Below are positions 26,740 to 35,091 of a stretch of 57,677 nt of DNA, piece after piece; the first letter of the stretch is position 1; the number at the start of each line of letters is the position of its first letter. The notes beneath the pieces were generated by a model. It was not told the DNA's origin and did not search any database. It was given only the letters and a program-made list of their open reading frames with translations. The translations under genes and the position numbers were made by a program. Source of the DNA: Holosporaceae bacterium. GTDB taxonomy: Bacteria > Pseudomonadota > Alphaproteobacteria > UBA3830. The stretch is from contig JAISYI010000009.1 of NCBI GenBank assembly GCA_031269995.1, positions 1-57,677 of the forward strand, in the 5' to 3' direction.

Positions 26740-27789
26740 TTACCCTGGCAGTCTCCACCTGACTGGCACCACAGCGTTTTTTGGTAGCGTCAAGTGTGTC
26801 AACTGTGTTACATCAAATGCCTCGCGTTCAATTGTCAGTCTCGTCTGGTTCCCCGCCGGCATATCTTCCGGGTCGAAGGTCACGTCCCGTAACGATCGAC
26901 AATCCCAGAAGCATCCAACGCCGATGGATTCTAACTTTCCCGGAAGCCTCACTTCTGATATGTTGCACGAGATGAATGCATGCATACCGAGATGTTTTAG
27001 TTCGCTATCTCGTTCGAACGTAACCTTCGTCAAATTTCTGCAGTTTTCGAAAGCGCTATCGTCGATCCTTCGTACCGTCGCCGGTATCGACATCTTCTCA
27101 AGAGCAGTGTCCGCGAAGGCCCCGCAACCTATATGCTCCAACATTGAACCGCGTCCGAAGAAGCAGTTCGTTAGGTTCGTGCATTGTCCGAAACAGTGGT
27201 CTTTCAGTTGCACCACGCTATCCGGCACGTCGACTGTTTGCAATCCAGTTCTCGAGAAGCAGCCGCGCCCCAGCGCACCGACCCGAGCAGGCTGCCCGAA
27301 CAGAACGTGTTCCAGTCCCCTGGCAGCGTACAAACAGTGGTCTTTGATTACGCAGACGCAATTCGGCACGAACAGGCTTCGCGGGGCGTGTCTACCACTG
27401 GTGGTCAGATGACCGAACCATTCGCCGCGCCACCCGAATTCGAGCGCCACGTCCGCAGGAGCGGGGTTCCGCGTTGCGGTCAGTCGTCCCAGGTTAAGTT
27501 TTCTTTCCATATTACTCGGTAGCCATATCTTTCTAACCGTGCTCTTCGTAGGTTGCAGCGGTTCGGCGATACTTATTCTCCGACCCTCCAAGACGAACAT
27601 CCTCCGCACGGCGTCCAGGCCGGTGCCCCCATTCGGCTCCAGTCCCTCCCCGTGTAGCACCTCCGGTGCACCGACCCCAACGGGCGCTCTCCTTTCCGCT
27701 GCTGTCCCCGGACGCGGCCACAGCCGCATCGAACTAGCCGGCCAGCACAGCGAAATAGCCGCTGCCATCATAATAACGTTTTTTATCAT
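26740..27789 (-). CDS. BspA-type leucine-rich-repeat secreted protein, copy 4
   Basis: 349-residue intact family member. Signal peptide MIKNVIMMAAAISLCWPASS is almost identical to copies 1 and 3. A variable region (25-135) precedes LRR_5 repeats from about 140 to 320 (QLKDHCFGQCTNLTNCFFG, HIGCGAFADTALEKMSIP, RIDDSAFENCRNLTKVTFE). ATG 27789 follows AGGTGAGG. GC-rich (44 of 60 bases by hand in 27601-27660). It is the first gene after the PBP operon on this strand; its own module suggests separate transcription. Confidence 0.85.
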   Translation of the reverse strand: MIKNVIMMAAAISLCWPASSMRLWPRPGTAAERRAPVGVGAPEVLHGEGLEPNGGTGLDAVRRMFVLEGRRISIAEPLQPTKSTVRKIWLPSNMERKLNLGRLTATRNPAPADVALEFGWRGEWFGHLTTSGRHAPRSLFVPNCVCVIKDHCLYAARGLEHVLFGQPARVGALGRGCFSRTGLQTVDVPDSVVQLKDHCFGQCTNLTNCFFGRGSMLEHIGCGAFADTALEKMSIPATVRRIDDSAFENCRNLTKVTFERDSELKHLGMHAFISCNISEVRLPGKLESIGVGCFWDCRSLRDVTFDPEDMPAGNQTRLTIEREAFDVTQLTHLTLPKNAVVPVRWRLPG

Positions 27790-27922
27790 CTTGTTTCCTC
27801 ACCTTTCTTATGCCTGAGCGATAAATCTTCACCCAATGTTGAAATATCCTCTGTCAGTATATTTAATGGAATATTTACCCATCGTCAATGTGTTTCTGCA
27901 TGTTTTCAGAGATGAGGCGGCG
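27721..27922 (-). repeat. conserved LRR 5' module, copy 4
   Basis: 202-bp partner of the module of copy 3. On the minus strand: TTGACG, 21 bp, TATACT (or TTAAAT at 16 bp), then GACAGAGGATATTTC, GGGTGAAGATTTATC, AGGTGAGG and the start codon. AT-rich, in contrast to the GC-rich body of the gene. Between it and the PBP stop (27923-28073) I see no gene. Confidence 0.9.
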
Positions 27923-28073
27923 GAGTCGACTTAGTAGGCCTCACAGACTGTCATGGGTCCAACAGGAAAGACGCTGATGGTCGGCCCGAAGGGATCTTTT
28001 TGAAATTTCAATCAAATTTGTTAAAAGGAAAATGCTAGTCTAGAGCCTGTCATATTTTTATAACAGCGCCCAG

Positions 28074-29978
28074 TTAAAAAATTCCGTCGACCAGAACTTT
28101 CATCCGCCTACACCGCGGTGTTGTTTTTTTTGCTTCTTTTTTCAAAGAAATTTGCGCTATGGGTCTTTCCTGTATTTTGACCTCCTGCAGCTGTTTTCCG
28201 ATGCCTAGGGCTGCCATCATAAAATCTCGCCAGGCTATTGCCGGAAGGATTCCACCGGTAACCTTTTGACTCATGGGAGAGTTGTCGTCGTTTCCGGTCC
28301 AAATCCCTGTGACAAGCGGTGGGGCAAATCCAATAAAACTCGCGTCACGACTGTCGTTGCTTGTTCCTGTCTTGCCATAGCAAGCGACGGGGAGCTTGGC
28401 GCGCCGCCCAGTGCCCAACTCCATCGTAGCTTTCATCATTGTCTTCATTTTTTCGCAATTTTGCGGTAAAATTACTCGCTGGGCGTGCCGCTGATGCGCG
28501 CAATAGAGCATTTTCCCCTGTTGATTCTTAATACTGACAATTCCGAAGGGGACCATTTTGGCTCCGTCTAGCATGATTGCACCATAGGCAGCAGTTATTT
28601 CCAGCAGATTTACTCCGCTGGCTCCCAGGGCTGCAGCAAAGTTTCGTCCAATTTCGCTGGTAATTCCGAGTTGCTCAGCCACTTTGGCAATAGCGGGCAT
28701 ACCAACCTTCTGAGCCAGTCTTACTGCGCAGGTGTTGATCGACTTAACAAAAGCTTCCTGGATGCTGACACTGCCGATGCTTTTATAATGGTAATTCTTT
28801 GGAGACCAGTTCCCTATGGAGATCGGTAAATCGCTCACATGATCATGGATGTTAAAACCTCGTTCCAGAGCTGCTAGGAAGACGAAATATTTGAATGCAG
28901 ACCCAAAAGATCGCAGAGCCAGAGCACGATTGTACTGACTGGTGCTGTAAGTGTGGCCGCCGATCATTGCTCTGACGGCTCCCGTTCTATCCAGAGCCAC
29001 CAGAGCCATCTGACGGGCTCCATTGCGAAATCCATACTCATTCAGTACATTTCTCACCACATAGGTTGCATTCATTTGCAGTTTGGCGTCCAAGGTTGTG
29101 CGAACGATCAAATCTTCCTCTCCGACTCCCACAAGTTCCTGAACCTGCTCCAGTGCCCAGTCTGTGAAATATCTATTTTCGTCCATGGGTATAGATGGAT
29201 GGCTCAGCCGTTCTTTGTCTTGCATTGCATCCTTCATTTCCTCTTCAGTAATGTAGCCGGCCTCCACCATGCAGGACAGAACTAGCTCGGTTCGGTGATC
29301 TGACTTCTCCACATTATAGAAGGGAGAGTAGGTCGCCGGAGACTTTAGCACGCTGGCCAATTTTGCCGCTTCATATAGTGTTAGCTTATGCGCCTTTTTG
29401 CCGAAAAATCTGTAGGCTGCGGCGTCTATACCGTATGCACCTCCGCCAAAGTAAACTCGGTTTACATAGATGGAAAGAATTTGCTTCTTCGAAAATTTCT
29501 TCTCTAGCCACAGAGCTAGAATGAATTCCTGAACCTTTCGTTTGATGGATTTGCTGCGGGATAGAAACAGATTTTTCGCCAATTGCTGTGTAAGTGTCGA
29601 TCCTCCTTGCACAATTCTTCGGTTTAAAATATTGGTCCACATGGCGCGGGCAATACCGAATAGATCCACTCCACAATGTCTGTAAAATCGCTTATCTTCG
29701 ATCGCTATCACTGCGTTTCCAACATATTTCGGAAGTTTTTCGATTTTTACAACATTGCGAAATAGGTCTCCGTAAACGGCGATATTTTTTCTATCATAGG
29801 ATTCAAAGACGATACTTGCGCGCCTTCCTGCACTTTCAAGATTGTCTAGATCCGGCATGTCGTGTATGAAAAAGAGAAAAACAAAAAATCCAATTACGAA
29901 GGCAAAAATACCAACTGAAATAAAAAATCTATAAATTTTTTTTTTATGGATAAAAACTTTTCTATTTTTTCGGGACAT
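28074..29978 (-). CDS. class A penicillin-binding protein (glycosyltransferase/transpeptidase)
   Basis: PBP1A-type enzyme that polymerises and cross-links peptidoglycan on the outer face of the inner membrane. A single N-terminal span (about 20-40) is followed by a GT51 domain with EDKRFYRHCG and QGGSTLTQQLAKN, then a transpeptidase domain with SxxK as SAFK (near residue 358), SxN as SIN and the KTG triad near 535. At 634 residues it is shorter than the 700-850 of many PBP1A proteins and seems to lack the inserted OB-like domain. ATG 29978 overlaps the PAP2 stop (TGATG), with AAGGGG upstream. Confidence 0.92.
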   Translation of the reverse strand: MSRKNRKVFIHKKKIYRFFISVGIFAFVIGFFVFLFFIHDMPDLDNLESAGRRASIVFESYDRKNIAVYGDLFRNVVKIEKLPKYVGNAVIAIEDKRFYRHCGVDLFGIARAMWTNILNRRIVQGGSTLTQQLAKNLFLSRSKSIKRKVQEFILALWLEKKFSKKQILSIYVNRVYFGGGAYGIDAAAYRFFGKKAHKLTLYEAAKLASVLKSPATYSPFYNVEKSDHRTELVLSCMVEAGYITEEEMKDAMQDKERLSHPSIPMDENRYFTDWALEQVQELVGVGEEDLIVRTTLDAKLQMNATYVVRNVLNEYGFRNGARQMALVALDRTGAVRAMIGGHTYSTSQYNRALALRSFGSAFKYFVFLAALERGFNIHDHVSDLPISIGNWSPKNYHYKSIGSVSIQEAFVKSINTCAVRLAQKVGMPAIAKVAEQLGITSEIGRNFAAALGASGVNLLEITAAYGAIMLDGAKMVPFGIVSIKNQQGKMLYCAHQRHAQRVILPQNCEKMKTMMKATMELGTGRRAKLPVACYGKTGTSNDSRDASFIGFAPPLVTGIWTGNDDNSPMSQKVTGGILPAIAWRDFMMAALGIGKQLQEVKIQERPIAQISLKKEAKKTTPRCRRMKVLVDGIF

Positions 29979-30448
29979 CAAACCCCTTGGTGGCGTTCTT
30001 TCAAGGTTTCCTGATAACTACCGTGTTTTGAAAAAAAGACTAACACGCTGTGGTATATGACTAATTCTACAAGGCCAAACGCAATAGCACCAAGGACGTC
30101 AAACCAATCATGGTAACGACAGTGAACCAGTGCCCACCCAAAAGTTCCAAGGAAGACTGCTATTGCCAATCGTATTCTTCCATCTTTGACTACTCGAAAA
30201 ACATATCCATAGAAAACCATCGCCACGTGCATATGGCCGCTTGGGAATGCATACCCCTCTCCCAAGTGTGAACTTTGCGGAATTTTAAACAACTCTTTTA
30301 ACAGCGTATTGAATATTATTACAAAACACATTAAACCCGCCGCTATTTCGCAATGTTTCCGCTGATGAGAAAGTATTCCGAAAACTAAAATCAGTACTAT
30401 TCCATAGGAATTGCCTAATTTCAGAATAAACCCCACCAACAAATCCAT
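29978..30448 (-). CDS. PAP2-superfamily membrane phosphatase
   Basis: 156-residue integral membrane phosphatase. It carries the PSGH motif in YAFPSGHMHVAM and an R-x-H-x3-D version of the third motif (CRYHDWFDVLGA). The spacing between the arginine and the histidine is shorter than in the textbook SR-x5-H-x3-D. Translational coupling to a class A PBP suggests a role in recycling undecaprenyl diphosphate (a BacA/UppP substitute) or in lipid A dephosphorylation; that is inference. Confidence 0.75.
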   Translation of the reverse strand: MDLLVGFILKLGNSYGIVLILVFGILSHQRKHCEIAAGLMCFVIIFNTLLKELFKIPQSSHLGEGYAFPSGHMHVAMVFYGYVFRVVKDGRIRLAIAVFLGTFGWALVHCRYHDWFDVLGAIAFGLVELVIYHSVLVFFSKHGSYQETLKERHQGV

Positions 30449-30509
30449 CTTTATTCACACCTGCTACTTCTTTGTTGGTAACACTATTTTCTCTCTAGCC
30501 ATGCATTTG

Positions 30510-32510
30510 CTAATCAATGATCTCCCTCCCATAAATTATTTGGTGAGAAGACTCTGTTAACTCTCCTGGCCGTTCTGGTTCTGCCCTTCCTCCTAGCACT
30601 CGCGACAAGAATCGTTCCTCAATTGCAATCATTGATTTCTGATTCTGTTCCCTCACGCAGCCGTGACCTTCGTCTGGGTAGATAACATAAACCACCTGCA
30701 ACCCTTTTTCTTTCATTTTCTTTGCAATCTGGTCCGATTCTCTCTTATTTACCCGTGGATCGTTGGCTCCTTGGAACATTAGCAACGGTCTCTTTATGTT
30801 ATCAACGTAGGTCAGAGGAGAGAACTCCTGTAGCATCTTCCTCCCGTCTTCTGTTTTTGGATCCCCTAACAGCTTATAAAGCTCTGCTATCTGCGGAATC
30901 CAATAGGGGGGGGCGGAATCCAATAATGTTTTCCAATTTGATATTCCTGCAACTGCTATTCCGCAGCAAAAAATGTCCGGAGTACTCGTCAATCCTGCGA
31001 GGGTCGAATAGCCTCCGAAGCTTCCTCCTATAATTGCTATATGGTGTTGATCGGCGATTCCTTTCTCAATAGCCCAGTTCACCACATCTATGATGTCATT
31101 GCGAATTTTATCCAAGCTTCTGTTGGCTGCGTTGATAAAATCTTTACCAAACCCGGTTGATCCTCGGTAATTTATTTGCAGGACAGAATATCCTCGATTT
31201 GCCCACAATTGCACCTCTTTCTCGAAACACCATTTATCCCTCATCCAGGGCCCTCCGTGCACTTTTATTAGCAATTTACGTTGACTGGCCTTGCTAGTAT
31301 AGTCTACCGACTTCGTCAGATAGCACACCAGGTCTAAGCCATCCCGGGATTTTATTATGACGGGGATTTTTTCCTGCAACTGGTATTTATTCAAACTCGG
31401 CTGGGTGGAAAATAGAAAGATCAACGCGCGAGGCTTACTTTTGCATGCATTCCTCTTGTATATAAAGTATTCCATTGGGGTATTGGAACTGAAAAACCTA
31501 ACGAGCCAGGTTGAATCATCCTCGCTTCTGCTTACAATATCCAATTTTTTTCCCTGCAAGTGTTCGTTCAAATACCTCATGTCCGCTGCCAAAGTTTCAT
31601 CTATTACGAAGGTTTCTGGCTTTAAATAATCAATGGCTACCCATTGGGGAGCAAAAGTTATCGGATCCACACCAAAGGTCTCTACGTCCGCTTCGTCACT
31701 TTCGAATAGGATTTTCGACGTCTTTCGCCTCACGTCGCATGCTATAAGTGCACCCTTATCTCGCCCAATGGAATCCACTCCGTAGACTATTTTCCCATCG
31801 CTATTGAATATGATGTACTCCGTGTTTTTGGTGTCTTCAAACGGGATTTTTTTGAAAATAGTTGGCGTTTTCCCATCCATTAAATAAATGGTATCACTTC
31901 CATTTGGTTGCGTTTTGCTTGCCAGCCGTAGGGTAAGATTGTCGTCAAACACAAAGTTTGGGTTATAGGACGTGTTTTTGAAAACAAGACGGCTTTCTCC
32001 GGTAATTATATTTACGCGATAAACATCAAACCACTTCGGATCGTCTTTGTTGCAGATTATGATAACTTCGTTTGGATATTTTTTGCTAAGTTTTTTAACA
32101 ATGGACTTCGCGCCGGCGAAGGGCGTCAGATCGCGGGAAGTTCCATTCTCGACATCGAAACAAATTATATGGTCATTTTCATCGCCATCCTTGTCCTGCG
32201 GAACTAGAATATGTTTTCCTGTACGTGCCCAGACGAAGTCAAACAGGTTACGGGACGTCTTTACCGGAAATTTTACGAGATTATTCCCGTGCAAATCGTC
32301 AACGCATAGCTCGATTTCGCTTTCTTTGCGCGCTAGATAAGCAATCCTATCTCCGATATGATTCATGAAAACGCAAAATTTGTCAGGTTTTGCCAATAGA
32401 ACACTCCGTGGTATGAGCGGAGTTTCTATTTCTTGAGGAGGGGGAGCAATCCGGCCGCACCCACTTATCGCAAGGATTGCGCTACAAGCCACTACAGCAC
32501 ACAATTTCAT
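30510..32510 (-). CDS. S9 family prolyl oligopeptidase-like lipoprotein
   Basis: 666 residues. The lipoprotein signal peptide has lipobox ISGC with Cys18 as the lipid site. A seven-bladed beta-propeller like region (about 35-370) precedes an alpha/beta hydrolase domain with GGSFGGYS (nucleophile Ser near 497), Asp in FQGANDPRVN (near 582) and His in PDEGHGC (near 614). This is the acylaminoacyl-peptidase/dipeptidyl-peptidase branch of S9. A membrane-anchored periplasmic or surface form fits peptide scavenging. The 200-bp gap upstream should hold its promoter. Confidence 0.88.
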   Translation of the reverse strand: MKLCAVVACSAILAISGCGRIAPPPQEIETPLIPRSVLLAKPDKFCVFMNHIGDRIAYLARKESEIELCVDDLHGNNLVKFPVKTSRNLFDFVWARTGKHILVPQDKDGDENDHIICFDVENGTSRDLTPFAGAKSIVKKLSKKYPNEVIIICNKDDPKWFDVYRVNIITGESRLVFKNTSYNPNFVFDDNLTLRLASKTQPNGSDTIYLMDGKTPTIFKKIPFEDTKNTEYIIFNSDGKIVYGVDSIGRDKGALIACDVRRKTSKILFESDEADVETFGVDPITFAPQWVAIDYLKPETFVIDETLAADMRYLNEHLQGKKLDIVSRSEDDSTWLVRFFSSNTPMEYFIYKRNACKSKPRALIFLFSTQPSLNKYQLQEKIPVIIKSRDGLDLVCYLTKSVDYTSKASQRKLLIKVHGGPWMRDKWCFEKEVQLWANRGYSVLQINYRGSTGFGKDFINAANRSLDKIRNDIIDVVNWAIEKGIADQHHIAIIGGSFGGYSTLAGLTSTPDIFCCGIAVAGISNWKTLLDSAPPYWIPQIAELYKLLGDPKTEDGRKMLQEFSPLTYVDNIKRPLLMFQGANDPRVNKRESDQIAKKMKEKGLQVVYVIYPDEGHGCVREQNQKSMIAIEERFLSRVLGGRAEPERPGELTESSHQIIYGREIID

Positions 32511-32710
32511 CTCCCTTCCCCTCCCGACAAAAGGTCCGCATAAAACTATTTCTACAGTATTCTATCATACGATCAGTCCTTGAGAAATCGCACAGAGAGC
32601 AAGGCTATATAAAAAACACTCTCAGTGCAAGCGGCGAAGGCTGGTTGAGTTGAACCGTTCGATTTGTCTAGAGTGAAGGAGTTAATTGCACTCTCTAATC
32701 ACCGAAACAA

Positions 32711-34378
32711 TTATTCCACAATGTGGACAATTACGGATGGTTTCTTTCCTCTCGCCTCGATAAAAGCTGATTTAACCAATTTTTCTACGACTGATTTAAC
32801 TTTGTATCTATCGAATTTCCAATTAGGCCCCCCGGAGAGTGATAATTGTACGCCAGAGGCGATATCACTTCTCACATCAGCGATTTCAACCTGCTCCGAT
32901 TCTTCGAATACTCCTAGGCAAACCATTTCAAGCAGCGTCGCAGATCCTTTCGAGCACCGAAGGCAAACGCTGACAACTCCGCTGCAAGAAACAGCCTCCC
33001 TCTCCTTATAAACTCGCCCTTCTAACGGAAGCAATTTGTTTCCATCGACTGCAAGCGTTCCGGACTTTACTTCTCCAATTATCTCTGGGCAATCGCCGGC
33101 CAACCGGACCAAAGCACCGTCATGGGGTACGAGTACGTTCTTGATTCCGTACTCTTCTGCAATCTCCGCATGTTTATAGAGATGCAATTTCCCCCCATGT
33201 ATTGGAACCACAGAGTTTGGTTTCAGCAAATCGTACAGATGCAGCAATTCCTCCTTGCTGGGATGCCCAGATGCGTGAATGTCGCAGTCAATGTTAGTGA
33301 TGATTTTTATGCCACGTCCCACCAACATATCCTGAATCTCTGTCACGGCTTTTTCGTTTCCCGGGATAACCCTTGATGAGTAAATCACAACATCCTCATC
33401 CCTTAGTCTTACCGATCTGTGGATATCATTTGATATTTTGGTGAGGGCGGAATTATCTTCTCCCTGGCTACCAGTACAAACCAGCAGAACTTTGGAGGAA
33501 TCCAGCGCATTGGCCTTCTTTTCGTCTAGGAACGCCGGAATACCAGAGAAATATCCTGCAAGCTTGGCTATTCTTTCTATTTTCTTTAAGGACCTACCGA
33601 CTATTGCCAACTGTCGTCCACTTTCTTTAGCTGCTAGATAGCAAGACTCTAACCTCGCTAGGTTGGATGCGAAACAGGTGATCAGTATCCTGTTTTTGGG
33701 ATATTTTTTCACCAGCTCTATAAGATTCCTCCGAACGTCCCTTTCTGCGCCAAACTGTTGCTCTTTAAAAACGTTAGTAGAGTCACAGACCAGTGCTAAA
33801 ACACCTTTTTCCCCGTAATTTCGAAGCCTTTTCTCGTCGGTTTTTGAGCCAAGGACTGGGTCATCGTCGATTCGCCAATCCCCGGAGTGAATGACGACAC
33901 CATCTGGGGTTTTTATTGCTAAAGCGGAAGACTCGGGAGTAGAATGGGCGACCTGGATAAATTCGACGGAAAAGTCCCCAATCTTCACTTCATGGTTTGG
34001 AACCACTTTTATAAGAGGAACTTTGCTGTCCAAATCAAACTGCGACAATTTATCCCTGACCATCTCGATAGCAAATGGCCTTGCATAGATTGGACAGCCT
34101 ATCATTGGCCATAGGTATGGAATGGAGCCACTGTGATCTTCATGCGAATGGGTTAAGAACAATGCCATAATTTTGGATTTATTCTTCACCAATTCACTCG
34201 GAGACGGCACTACCAGCTCGCGCCCAAAATTCCCGTCAAATCCCATTCCCATGTCGACTAGAATCCACTGGTCATTATAGATATATGCATACAGATTCAT
34301 GCCGACTTCAGAGCATCCTCCGATCGAAATAAAATGCAGCCCTTTTAGCTGCTTGCCATCGACCTGCTTTTTATTCAT
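32711..34378 (-). CDS. rnj: ribonuclease J
   Basis: Metallo-beta-lactamase/beta-CASP ribonuclease (5'-3' exo- and endonuclease) for mRNA decay and rRNA processing. HSHEDHSG near residue 76, further metal ligands (GDWRID, HASGHPSKEEL) and the C-terminal domain are present. 555 residues, normal. The ATG overlaps the end of birA by 4 bp. The nuoN-birA-rnj order is typical of alphaproteobacteria, except that coaX is missing between birA and rnj. Confidence 0.95.
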   Translation of the reverse strand: MNKKQVDGKQLKGLHFISIGGCSEVGMNLYAYIYNDQWILVDMGMGFDGNFGRELVVPSPSELVKNKSKIMALFLTHSHEDHSGSIPYLWPMIGCPIYARPFAIEMVRDKLSQFDLDSKVPLIKVVPNHEVKIGDFSVEFIQVAHSTPESSALAIKTPDGVVIHSGDWRIDDDPVLGSKTDEKRLRNYGEKGVLALVCDSTNVFKEQQFGAERDVRRNLIELVKKYPKNRILITCFASNLARLESCYLAAKESGRQLAIVGRSLKKIERIAKLAGYFSGIPAFLDEKKANALDSSKVLLVCTGSQGEDNSALTKISNDIHRSVRLRDEDVVIYSSRVIPGNEKAVTEIQDMLVGRGIKIITNIDCDIHASGHPSKEELLHLYDLLKPNSVVPIHGGKLHLYKHAEIAEEYGIKNVLVPHDGALVRLAGDCPEIIGEVKSGTLAVDGNKLLPLEGRVYKEREAVSCSGVVSVCLRCSKGSATLLEMVCLGVFEESEQVEIADVRSDIASGVQLSLSGGPNWKFDRYKVKSVVEKLVKSAFIEARGKKPSVIVHIVE

Positions 34379-35091
34379 TGTGCGCCGTTATGCCCCTTCA
34401 TATTCGTAAACATATCTCCGCTTGATATCAGTAAATGCCGACCATCTTTCTCTAAAATCAATTTGCCAGTATTATCTAGACCTCTACAGAGTCCAATAAG
34501 CAAATCTTCCCCATTTCTGATCGTAACGTTACAGTTAACTTCGTTAATATAACGTAACCAATAATTTCTTACGTCTGAAAAGTTTAAGCCCAACCAACCA
34601 TCAAGAACTGATAAAACGCTTTTTAATATCTCCTCTGGCTTTGCTGCAAACTCGCCCATGCAAGCCTCCTTTATGCATGCTGCGTCAACTCCGTCGGGTG
34701 CTTTATCTACGTTAACACCTAGACTAATCACCGCCGTGGAGTCTATCACAGCAATAAGGATACCGGCAATCTTGGATTTTTTGTAGTACACATCATTTGG
34801 CCAGTGTAGATATAGGTCATTAGGAATATGGTGCAGAAGTACGCTATGCAGCGCGCAGGCAACTGCAAGCGACAATTGCCCTAGGTCTCGCGAAAACGGG
34901 AGTTTTATGATTATGGAGGCGGCGAGATTCCCCTTTGAAGACAACCATTGTCTCCCGCATCTGCCAACACCGTCTGTTTGTGTTTCGGCGATCAGTGTGC
35001 ATTCTCCGATTCCTGCGTCCTCAATCAATTTAATAGCAAGTTTGTGCGTACTATCGATGATAGGTAGTCTTATGATTTTTTTACTGGACAA
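34375..35091 (-). CDS. birA: biotin--[acetyl-CoA-carboxylase] ligase
   Basis: Attaches biotin to carboxylase carrier protein in the cytosol. The biotin/ATP loop is GVGRCGRQW (family GRGRRGR-x-W), followed by KGNLAASI and the catalytic lysine in KSKIAGIL. The 238 residues lack the N-terminal DNA-binding domain, so it is the group I, non-repressor form. The start is TTG 35091 with GGAGG just upstream, overlapping the nuoN stop by 11 bp. Confidence 0.93.
   Translation of the reverse strand: MSSKKIIRLPIIDSTHKLAIKLIEDAGIGECTLIAETQTDGVGRCGRQWLSSKGNLAASIIIKLPFSRDLGQLSLAVACALHSVLLHHIPNDLYLHWPNDVYYKKSKIAGILIAVIDSTAVISLGVNVDKAPDGVDAACIKEACMGEFAAKPEEILKSVLSVLDGWLGLNFSDVRNYWLRYINEVNCNVTIRNGEDLLIGLCRGLDNTGKLILEKDGRHLLISSGDMFTNMKGHNGAQ

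Noticed and set aside
22976-27817. Long plus-strand reading frames opposite the LRR genes (up to 258 codons)
   Set aside because: They lie antisense to clear LRR coding, lack ribosome-binding sites and recognisable domains, and are expected in GC-rich DNA.
22732-27922. LRR array as a CRISPR or insertion-sequence cluster
   Set aside because: The repeats are long, promoter- and signal-peptide-linked and spaced by coding sequence; no cas gene, transposase or terminal inverted repeats are visible.
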